This document shows, piece after piece, positions 11,875 to 18,877 of a DNA stretch of 27,296 bases. The stretch lies in the IMG/VR virus record IMGVR_UViG_3300020175_000038, positions 1 to 27,296 of that record; one strand, written 5' to 3'. Each line of letters begins with the position of its first letter. Positions within the stretch are counted from its first letter, which is position 1. The notes below the pieces were generated by a model, which was not told the DNA's origin, ran no database searches, and was given only the letters and a program-made list of their open reading frames with translations. Both the position numbers and the translations under genes were made by a program. Origin of the DNA: a virus.

Positions 11875-14800
11875 TTACGGAGCCTCTATTGAAATTGAAG
11901 TGAGTGAATCACCGCTTTCCAACTTCACAACAATTAACAATTGATTGTTGAAAGCGTTTGATAAATTTTCCGATCCCAACGTCAATGTAAATGCTTGATT
12001 TGTGTATGATGTTCCATCTTCAATAATATCTGCACCAGTTGATGCACACCCATTAGATCCATTACCACCGTTTCCTGTATCTGCACCTGGTACCCCTGCG
12101 CCAGCATATTGTATTGAAGAGTCCAACCACCCATTCAACGATGATGCTGAATCTATTGCGGTTCCTGGTGCTGCTATGAACAAACCAGAAACTGTACCAG
12201 TCAATCTAACTACAAAGTTAGCAACAAGCGTTCGCTTAAAAGCAAATCTGAAATATTGGGCTCCTGATCGACCTGTGCTAAGATCTGGTCCGGATGGCAA
12301 GTAACCAGATGAAAGATCAGTTGTAAAATGTTTAAGAGTGTTAAATCTTACTATAGCTTCATCAGTACCAGCAACAGTAACAGCACCTGACCAAGCATTG
12401 TCTACATAGTAATCTGTTGAATTACTAAATGATGGCGTTGCACCAGAGAAACCAGTTATCCTTACGCCATCTGTATCAAATGTTGATCCAAGGTCGTCTG
12501 CTACAGATATCGTTCCTTCATCAAAGGTTGGAGCAATTTTGTGAACTTGTACTTTGGTTGATGGCGTTACGGTTGAGCTGATTCCATTGACATTGTTAAT
12601 CGCAAAACCTAGTGTCTCCACGGTATTTACAGATGATGAGGTAATATCAGCTACTATGTTTCCTAATGCGTACGAACTGGATACACCTGTGTTTGCTATT
12701 GGTACTCCACTTGAAAGCATAGTCGAAGAACCGTCAATGTCGCTATACCCTCTGTAATGTGTTGATACAGCTGCACTGGAAGTTCCTTCGTCATTTGTTC
12801 CGCTTGTTATTCTTGCTATGTTTGAACTATCAAGATATGCTTGACCGACTAAATTGTCTACAGTGGCTCCCGACAATCTGACTTTTGGAGATCCAGAATT
12901 GTAGTAGGGTACGCCTGAAACATATCTGTACGTTCCTTGTGTGTCTTCTTCTAGAGTGGCACTTCCTATGTTTAACGTTGGTGCAACTGAGACGTTATCC
13001 TTAATTACATATACGTTATTTGTGTTTCCTGTTGTAGAATGACCAAGCAGCAAAGAATGAGCACCTACGCCTTCAGCTGATATACTTTTTATTGCTCGAG
13101 CTGTGAACACTTGATAGTAATTCTGCGGATACGTAGTTGATAATTCGCTATATGCGTCACCTTCTGAGGTTATTACAAGACTTGTGAAAGTTCCAGCTTC
13201 ACTTGTTGATGTTGTAAAGGTTTTTGATCCGTCGGTCGAGCCATCCCAATATGCAGCTAGGGTTCCAGTTGATGAGTCGTACGCATCGCTAATGAGGTTT
13301 GTGCTTACTGATATGTTTGTATCGTATCGTCTTGCAGTCGTCGTATTCAAACTTGCACCGGCACTTATACCGCCACTGGCATAGTCAACAAAACCAGATG
13401 CAAGTTTACTTGTATCTTGAGCCGAAGACGATAATGTCAGAGATTTACTGCTTACTCCTCCCGGAGCAGCTGGTATGTTTTTAAGAACAAACGTAACCGT
13501 GTCACTATCTTGTTGTCCTGTTATGTCTGGTTGACCATTGGCAGTCATCGTTAGAGTATAGTTTCCAACTGATGCTGATTGATAGTCATGAGTTATTGCT
13601 GATCCAGAAACGCTTCCAGCTGGAGATCCAGCCTCAGTTACGGAGTCGGTGTTACCATCGTTCCAATTATATGAATACGTATTTCCATTTTGAGTTGTGT
13701 TAGTAACTGATGCAATTGCTCTGTTGGCTCCAGAAAGATCAGCTTCTTTATACAATGTCAGCGTAGAATCGTTAGACGCTTTCAATCCTGATGTAGTTGA
13801 AACACCCGATATTGTGGCTCTTATATCTGGCTCAACGTGAACTGTAAAGTTACTACTAATAAAAGGACTCGACGTGTGATCACTAATAACTCTCAAGTTA
13901 CCAGTATAGTCCTGAGCAACACCGTTGGCTTGATCAGATGCGCTCAGAGTATAAGTATGTGATATTAATCCCCCTGTGTCTCCATCGCTGCCCGATCCAA
14001 CGTTTACAGTATCTGTAGTACCATCACCCCATGTCCATCTATACTGAATACCATACGTAGCATAACTACCAATAGTGTTCTCTGTGTTGTTTGTTGCTGT
14101 AACAACGACACCACTAGTAGCAGATTCATTAATGCCTGTATTTGCATCTAAGGCTACTTCAGGCGTGTGTGTGTCATACACTTTAATTTGTGTAGTAGCA
14201 GAATCGGGGATAACTGCTGGGTTTGCAGTTGAATGAGAATCCAACGTAACCGTTACTGTATATGTTTGTTCGGTTTCTGTACTTGTAGTGAATGTATGAG
14301 CAAGTCTGCTGCCAGCTGAACCGCCAGCTGCAGTATCATCCGTTATGACGTTGTTTGCGCTACCATCTCCCCAATCAATTGTATATTGAATTGTTGCATC
14401 ATTGATGTTTGTTGTATTATTATCCAAATAAACAGGAGAACCATCGTCAACAAATGATATTGTTGATCCTCCAGAAGAACCACCATAGATTGCAAAAGCA
14501 ACATTGGGGTCTGCTGTGTATATGATAACATAGTCAGTTCTAGTAGAGCTTGCTTCGCTACCAGTACCAGAGCCTGAATTGTTGTAAGCTCTCACGGTTA
14601 TTGTATATGGACTTCCATCGTTTGACGTATATGTGTGACTTGGTGTAGTATCAGTAGTACCGGTTGTTGTATCTCCATCACCCCAAGTAATATCGTATCG
14701 GTTAGCATCACCTTCAGCTGAAAGTGTCAGTGTTACTGTAGTGCCAGCACCGCCCGCTAACGGAGTTCCTGTAAACGTCACATTTCTCACAAATGTGTTG

Positions 14801-16107
14801 TTTCTAACATTATTCAGTGCTTCATTGAGGTCATCTAATATATCAGTTACGTTCTGCGTATTTGCAAAACCAAGATAAGCTCCATCTGTCGTCCATGATC
14901 CATCAGTAGGATCTCCAACAGTAATTGTGTTTGCCAGGCCTGTGTTACCTGATCCACCACCGCCAGTTGATGATATAATTAAATTGGTTGCGTTAGATGT
15001 AACAGTGATATTGTTGCCAGCAACAATCGAATTAAATGTTGGAATAATAGATCCAGCAACAGTAAGCTGATTGTTGCTATTGACAGATACAGCAGTACCA
15101 TCAATATAAATGGTATTTCCAGAAAGATATAAATCTCTCCAAGCAAGGCCTGGGGATCCTAAATCATATGTAACATTTGCTGCAGGTATTAAACTTGATG
15201 TTAAAGATACAAGATTGGCAACCTGCAAATATTGATCGGTGTCTGCGGATATACTTGATGCACCAACCCATTTATTAGTAGCCGCATCGTATTTTAAAAA
15301 TTTCCCATCTTGCTTCACGGAATCACGATTTACATCATCGAGAAATTCTAACCGTACTTCACCAGAACCAGCAAACCCGCCACCAGCGGCCTTTACAGCA
15401 TTACGGATTTGTGCTTTGAATTGTTCAACGTCTTTGATGATAGGTTTGATGTCTGGAGTTTCACCACCATCACCCTTTTCACCTTTCTCACCCTGTTCGC
15501 CTCTTTCTCCCTGAGGTCCAACTGGGCCTTGTTCACCTTCACCAGGTATTCCTTGAGGACCAGCTTCACCTCTTAAGCCTTGTGAACCTTGTTCGCCTCT
15601 TTCGCCTTGAGCTCCTTGCGGTCCCGTCTCACCTTGGGCTCCTTCTTCTCCTTGCGGACCTTGCGGCCCAATAGGACCCATGTTCCCATCACGACCCCTT
15701 GCTCCGATATCACCCTTGTCGCCTTTCTCGCCTTTTTGCCCGTGAAGTCCTTGCGGACCTTGTGGGCCAATCGGACCAATTTCTCCTTGATCACCTTTTT
15801 CTCCTCTATCGCCTTTATCTCCCAGTAAGCCTGTTTCACCTTGTATACCCTGCAGGCCTTGTTCGCCTTGAGGTCCTACCAGGCCTTGTTCACCAATTAA
15901 ACCACGAGGGCCGACGGGACCCACAGGACCTTCTGGTCCTTCGGGGCCCTCAGGGCCTTCTGGTCCTTCTACTAGGATTGGTTCTTTAGGTAAGTCTTGT
16001 AATTCTTCGTGTAGTTCTTCTAATAAATCTTCTCGAACTTTACTACTTTCCTTTTTTAAGACACCTAGAAGGGCAGCGAGTAGTTTGGCTTCATCAAGAC
16101 GATCCAT
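11875..16107 (-). CDS. giant collagen-like and PKD-repeat fibre protein, 1410 aa
   Basis: Domain order: a charged helical N-terminus (1-45); about 55 collagen-type Gly-X-Y triplets (48-214) with one break at Gly189-Glu190; a short helix (218-240); and a fibre block containing Y-D-L-G-S-P-G-L-A-W-R-D-L-Y (314-327), shared with the 209-residue protein. Four PKD/Ig-like beta domains follow, marked by W-(G/N)-D-G at about 475, 579, 693 and 816 with H-T-Y-T or similar later in each. A long beta region rich in Ser/Thr/Gly comes next. The C-terminal tip contains G-W-L-D-S-S, then V-P-G-A-D-T-G-N-G-G-N-G-S-N-G-C-A. The start overlaps the gp20 stop by 14 bases. It is probably a long host-contact or head fibre. 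There is no signal peptide. Nearby hydroxylase-like genes suggest possible modification of the collagen part. Confidence 0.85.
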   Translation of the reverse strand: MDRLDEAKLLAALLGVLKKESSKVREDLLEELHEELQDLPKEPILVEGPEGPEGPEGPEGPVGPVGPRGLIGEQGLVGPQGEQGLQGIQGETGLLGDKGDRGEKGDQGEIGPIGPQGPQGLHGQKGEKGDKGDIGARGRDGNMGPIGPQGPQGEEGAQGETGPQGAQGERGEQGSQGLRGEAGPQGIPGEGEQGPVGPQGERGEQGEKGEKGDGGETPDIKPIIKDVEQFKAQIRNAVKAAGGGFAGSGEVRLEFLDDVNRDSVKQDGKFLKYDAATNKWVGASSISADTDQYLQVANLVSLTSSLIPAANVTYDLGSPGLAWRDLYLSGNTIYIDGTAVSVNSNNQLTVAGSIIPTFNSIVAGNNITVTSNATNLIISSTGGGGSGNTGLANTITVGDPTDGSWTTDGAYLGFANTQNVTDILDDLNEALNNVRNNTFVRNVTFTGTPLAGGAGTTVTLTLSAEGDANRYDITWGDGDTTTGTTDTTPSHTYTSNDGSPYTITVRAYNNSGSGTGSEASSTRTDYVIIYTADPNVAFAIYGGSSGGSTISFVDDGSPVYLDNNTTNINDATIQYTIDWGDGSANNVITDDTAAGGSAGSRLAHTFTTSTETEQTYTVTVTLDSHSTANPAVIPDSATTQIKVYDTHTPEVALDANTGINESATSGVVVTATNNTENTIGSYATYGIQYRWTWGDGTTDTVNVGSGSDGDTGGLISHTYTLSASDQANGVAQDYTGNLRVISDHTSSPFISSNFTVHVEPDIRATISGVSTTSGLKASNDSTLTLYKEADLSGANRAIASVTNTTQNGNTYSYNWNDGNTDSVTEAGSPAGSVSGSAITHDYQSASVGNYTLTMTANGQPDITGQQDSDTVTFVLKNIPAAPGGVSSKSLTLSSSAQDTSKLASGFVDYASGGISAGASLNTTTARRYDTNISVSTNLISDAYDSSTGTLAAYWDGSTDGSKTFTTSTSEAGTFTSLVITSEGDAYSELSTTYPQNYYQVFTARAIKSISAEGVGAHSLLLGHSTTGNTNNVYVIKDNVSVAPTLNIGSATLEEDTQGTYRYVSGVPYYNSGSPKVRLSGATVDNLVGQAYLDSSNIARITSGTNDEGTSSAAVSTHYRGYSDIDGSSTMLSSGVPIANTGVSSSYALGNIVADITSSSVNTVETLGFAINNVNGISSTVTPSTKVQVHKIAPTFDEGTISVADDLGSTFDTDGVRITGFSGATPSFSNSTDYYVDNAWSGAVTVAGTDEAIVRFNTLKHFTTDLSSGYLPSGPDLSTGRSGAQYFRFAFKRTLVANFVVRLTGTVSGLFIAAPGTAIDSASSLNGWLDSSIQYAGAGVPGADTGNGGNGSNGCASTGADIIEDGTSYTNQAFTLTLGSENLSNAFNNQLLIVVKLESGDSLTSISIEAP
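13468..14787 (-). repeat. four PKD/Ig-like domain repeats in the giant fibre
   Basis: Four domains of about 100-120 residues each carry the PKD strand motif W-G-D-G (W-N-D-G in the fourth) followed by H-T-Y-T, H-T-F-T, H-T-Y-T and H-D-Y-Q. PKD domains are common in surface adhesins and phage tail proteins, where they act as spacers or weak carbohydrate or protein contacts. Confidence 0.75.
15466..15966 (-). repeat. collagen-like Gly-X-Y repeat tract
   Basis: Forty-seven uninterrupted triplets (residues 48-188), a two-residue break, then eight more (191-214). Pro is mainly in the X position (G-P-Q, G-P-E, G-P-I, G-P-V), with one Pro in Y (G-I-P). Charged G-E-K, G-D-K and G-E-R triplets give a Lys-rich Y position typical of bacterial and phage collagens stabilised by charge pairs. 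Confidence 0.93.
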
Positions 16108-17755
16108 TATCCTTCTCTTCGTATTCGTTTGACAAAGAGTTGTAGAATCTTGTCATGCTTTCTACAAGATGTTTTTCTTCGTCAGAAAGAACTTTACCAT
16201 CACTCTCATGTATTGTCATAACGTCTTCTGACTCAGTTTCTTCCTGTTGCGTATCTTGTTGCTGCTGAGCGGAATAGGGAATCATGTCATCCATTTCATT
16301 ATCTCTTTCATAATCAATCTCTTTTTGCATGTTCTGAATTTCATCTTCACTTAGCTGAAGAACATTCCTTCTAACCCAGTTCATTGAAAAGTATTTGCCT
16401 ACAACAGCGTCAACATCATTTAGAAGCCGGAGTCGTTCAGTCATTATTTCAGCACTTTTCAACTCTTCAAAATGATTATCGTTGGCAAAATTGTAGCTAA
16501 TGTTGTTTCTTACTTGTTCCCAATCTCCACGCGACATTACACCACGAAGAACCAAATGTATTTCGAGAAGATTGTCAAAAAGAACAGCAAATTTATTTCT
16601 AATTCTGTTAATGAATTTTTGAAATTTTATTTCGTCTCTTGATATCTCTGTTGATCGGCCAATGTTAAAATTAACTTCGGCTTCCATTCTGCTAACTGGT
16701 ACGTTCAATGATTTCAGAAGTTTCTTCTGGAAGTATACCACATCTTCCATTTCACCAAGGTTTTGACCTGCAGGCAATGTTGTAATTTCTGTTCCTCTAC
16801 CACCTTCTCTACGTGGTAACCAGAAATCTTCCAACATAGTCATGTGACGCCTATCGTCTCTAACTTCACCTGTTGATGCATCATACACAAGTTTGTTTTT
16901 GTGTTTGACCATCATGTCTCTAATATACTGCTCAGCTTTCATCTTAGGAAGATTGCCAACATCAATATAGAATATACGTCTTTCAGGAGCACGAGACAGT
17001 CGATAAATGACGACAGCGTCTTCGAGCATTCTAAGCTGGTTGAGTGGCTTTATGGCTTTGTGGAGATATCCCAAAACCATCTTGTTTCTTGAATCCACAA
17101 GACCGGAAGGAACATAACATATGCTATCAGGAGCAATTTTCACACCCTGCTGCTGGTTTGTTATACCTTTAGGATTGTAAACGTAAAACTCTCGAGCTTC
17201 GGGATATAGATCAAGTTTGGTGCTTGGATCTGTTTTCTTTTTTATCTCTCGCATCTTTTTAATTTTGCGAGGATCAATGTATCGAAGTTCTTTAACTCCT
17301 TCCCTTGGATTGTTTTTGTCAATTACTATCTGATAGTATACTCTACCGTCGACATACCAACGTCTGAAAATTTCGTACCCTTTGTTTCCAAAATCTAGAA
17401 TCTCAAGAAGTCTATTAAACTCTTCTCTAACAATTTTCTTGACACGGGAAGGGAGCTTTGATTCGTCAAGAATAAGCTCGACTGGATATACATTATTTTC
17501 CATGATAATGGTATCGTTGACTATGTCTTCAACGGCAGCGTCACATTCAGGCTGCATGACCATTTCGCGATATCTGGTAACAAGATCAGCTTCAGTCTTT
17601 GCTGAAGCCTCCATATCAAGATAAGTTCCATATATACCACCAGGAGCTATTTCCTGTACTGCTTCATCTTGATCAGCCGGAACAATAGCTTGAAGGTTTT
17701 GCTTTTCAGCTTCCTCCTCACTCGTTCTCGTTATTTCAAATCCGAACAGTTGCAT
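16094..17755 (-). CDS. gp20: portal vertex protein gp20
   Basis: This 553-residue protein forms the dodecameric portal through which DNA is packaged and to which the neck attaches. Recognisable gp20 blocks include R-Y-R-E-M-V-M-Q-P-E-C-D-A-A-V-E-D-I-V-N (about 61-80) and F-R-R-W-Y-V-D-G-R-V-Y-Y (about 130-141). Others are L-R-Y-I-D-P-R-K-I-K-K (about 158-168), the central V-I-Y-R-L-S-R-A-P-E-R-R-I-F-Y-I-D-V-G-N-L (about 250-270), and E-V-N-F-N-I-G-R-S-T-E-I (about 363-374). The tail is acidic and Gln rich. Length is close to T4 gp20 (524 aa) and to marine homologues. The ATG has GAGGTAGAG upstream. The gene follows a terminator, and a promoter-like sequence in the terminator loop may drive it. 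Confidence 0.96.
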   Translation of the reverse strand: MQLFGFEITRTSEEEAEKQNLQAIVPADQDEAVQEIAPGGIYGTYLDMEASAKTEADLVTRYREMVMQPECDAAVEDIVNDTIIMENNVYPVELILDESKLPSRVKKIVREEFNRLLEILDFGNKGYEIFRRWYVDGRVYYQIVIDKNNPREGVKELRYIDPRKIKKMREIKKKTDPSTKLDLYPEAREFYVYNPKGITNQQQGVKIAPDSICYVPSGLVDSRNKMVLGYLHKAIKPLNQLRMLEDAVVIYRLSRAPERRIFYIDVGNLPKMKAEQYIRDMMVKHKNKLVYDASTGEVRDDRRHMTMLEDFWLPRREGGRGTEITTLPAGQNLGEMEDVVYFQKKLLKSLNVPVSRMEAEVNFNIGRSTEISRDEIKFQKFINRIRNKFAVLFDNLLEIHLVLRGVMSRGDWEQVRNNISYNFANDNHFEELKSAEIMTERLRLLNDVDAVVGKYFSMNWVRRNVLQLSEDEIQNMQKEIDYERDNEMDDMIPYSAQQQQDTQQEETESEDVMTIHESDGKVLSDEEKHLVESMTRFYNSLSNEYEEKDNGSS

Positions 17756-17780
17756 TTCTCTACCTCAAAAACGAAAAAAA

Positions 17781-17805
17781 GGGGTACCATAGTATTTAGT
17801 ACCCC
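17781..17805 (-). terminator. rho-independent terminator between the 135-aa gene and gp20
   Basis: On the minus strand GGGGTAC and GTACCCC form a seven-base stem around an 11-base loop, followed by seven T residues (17774-17780). It lies 33 bases past the stop of the 135-residue gene and would end the gp19 transcript. Confidence 0.82.
17793..17800 (-). promoter_or_regulatory. late-promoter-like sequence in the terminator loop, upstream of gp20
   Basis: The minus strand reads ACTAAATA followed by CTATG. It matches six of eight bases of the late -10 element and also the downstream CTAT seen in the extended T4 late consensus (TATAAATACTATT). It lies 37 bases before the gp20 ATG, where otherwise no promoter is seen after a terminator. 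Confidence 0.35.
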
Positions 17806-17837
17806 CTCTAATCTATTAATTATACTATACTTCTCAA

Positions 17838-18245
17838 TTAAAGTGCAAATATTTTGCTAGCACCACTGGAGAATCGTACAGTAATATCACCACCGTTAGG
17901 TAGAATTGGCAAACCGGTAGCCGTGTCAACATATGCTATCAAGCGTGATGTTGTATTACCACCTTGAACGTCAGTGTGGTAAATTACCAAGGCTTCGCAA
18001 TTTGCACCTGATACATTTGAAAAGGTTGCATCATCCCCATCAAAGACACCACTCGTTACAGTTTTGCCTGCAATATTAACTTCTGCTACAACAGCACTAT
18101 TCGGAATGTCGGCTCTATCTTCATGAGCTGTGCTAAAAGTATAAACATCTGTATCAACCAACGCAATGGTAATTGTGTTGCTCGACATGTTTAGATTAGC
18201 CGAAAGAAAGTCTTCCTTAGCTTTGGGATACAGTTGGTTAGCCAT
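17838..18245 (-). CDS. small conserved phage virion protein, 135 aa
   Basis: The sequence starts M-A-N-Q-L-Y-P-K-A-K-E-D-F-L. It contains I-T-I-A-L-V-D-T-D-V-Y-T-F-S-T-A-H-E (about 25-42) and G-K-T-V-T-S-G-V-F-D-G-D-D-A-T-F-S-N-V-S-G (about 60-80). It ends S-R-L-I-A-Y-V-D-T-A-T-G-L-P, then N-G-G-D-I-T-V-R-F, then K-I-F-A-L. I recognise this as a widespread small beta-rich protein of tailed phages, also outside the T4 group, generally found among structural genes. Its exact role is not established to my knowledge. The gene lies between tail tube gp19 and portal gp20, where T4 has no gene. Its ribosome binding site is TTGGAG. It is followed by a strong terminator, so it ends the gp19 unit. Confidence 0.78.
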   Translation of the reverse strand: MANQLYPKAKEDFLSANLNMSSNTITIALVDTDVYTFSTAHEDRADIPNSAVVAEVNIAGKTVTSGVFDGDDATFSNVSGANCEALVIYHTDVQGGNTTSRLIAYVDTATGLPILPNGGDITVRFSSGASKIFAL

Positions 18246-18270
18246 TTATTTCTCCAATTTGCTTACATTA

Positions 18271-18816
18271 TTAAACGCCACCAGCATTGCCAGTAGACCC
18301 ACCTTGTACACGCCAGTAATCATACTGAAATGTAACAGCATATTCTTGAATACCTTCAGTATCCCACGACAAATCAATTGGAGCTATATCAGAACACCAC
18401 AATCCGTCAAACTCATAAGTTCTAAGAATTTCACCGCCCTTTGAGAATTGTTTTACAATTCCTGTGCTCTTGTATGATGAGGGATTGTCTCCTGTAGCTC
18501 TCAAGTTACCTTCATATGTGTTGATCTGGTTATTCCACTCTTCAATTGTGTTTCTAATGAGAAAGTCTTCGTCGTTGATTATTGTAACGGTCCATGCATC
18601 AAATGTTCGGTTACCAGCTACTTTAATCTGACGTCCAAAATAACTTATTGGAACGGTACCAACAGTTGCACCAGGAAGTTGAGCTGCTCTTACCATAAAT
18701 GGTGTTTTCAGATCGCCTGCTGGATTTACAGGATTAAAAATTTGTACTTCAAATAAGGAGGAGCGTGCCCCTCCAAATTCAAGTTGACCTCTGAAGTCAC
18801 TTACATTAAAAGCCAT
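18271..18816 (-). CDS. gp19: tail tube protein gp19
   Basis: This 181-residue subunit stacks as hexameric rings to form the inner tube. Family features are R-S-S-L-F-E-V-Q-I-F-N-P (about 18-29), the motif M-V-R-A-A-Q-L-P-G-A-T-V-G-T-V-P-I-S-Y-F-G-R (about 41-62), and W-T-V-T-I-I-N-D-E-D-F-L-I-R-N-T-I-E-E-W-N-N (about 75-96). Near the end are W-C-S-D-I-A-P-I-D-L-S-W-D-T-E-G-I-Q-E-Y-A-V-T-F-Q-Y-D-Y-W. T4 gp19 has 163 aa, so the length fits. It follows sheath gene 18, as in T4, with a GATAAATA late promoter and an AAGGAG ribosome binding site, which suits a very abundant protein. Confidence 0.95.
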   Translation of the reverse strand: MAFNVSDFRGQLEFGGARSSLFEVQIFNPVNPAGDLKTPFMVRAAQLPGATVGTVPISYFGRQIKVAGNRTFDAWTVTIINDEDFLIRNTIEEWNNQINTYEGNLRATGDNPSSYKSTGIVKQFSKGGEILRTYEFDGLWCSDIAPIDLSWDTEGIQEYAVTFQYDYWRVQGGSTGNAGGV

Positions 18817-18840
18817 TAGTTTCTCCTTACTTGTTTATTC

Positions 18841-18848
18841 TATTTATC
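18841..18848 (-). promoter_or_regulatory. late promoter variant for gp19
   Basis: The minus strand reads GATAAATA 24 bases upstream of the gp19 ATG, in the 61-base gap after gp18. The one-base change from the consensus is shared with the promoter at 11224. Confidence 0.68.
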
Positions 18849-18877
18849 ATTATTGATTGGCAATATTAGCAGCTACT

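Noticed and set aside
15239-15839. Several open frames on the plus strand and in another minus frame across the collagen tract
   Set aside because: They are by-products of the G-x-x-rich, stop-poor codons of the collagen repeat. They have no ribosome binding site and no recognisable protein features, and the plus-strand ones oppose the operon.
15466-15966. Short repeated DNA units, considered as a CRISPR-like or tandem-repeat locus
   Set aside because: The repetition has a nine-base codon-triplet period, explained fully by Gly-X-Y coding. There are no constant repeats with unique spacers.
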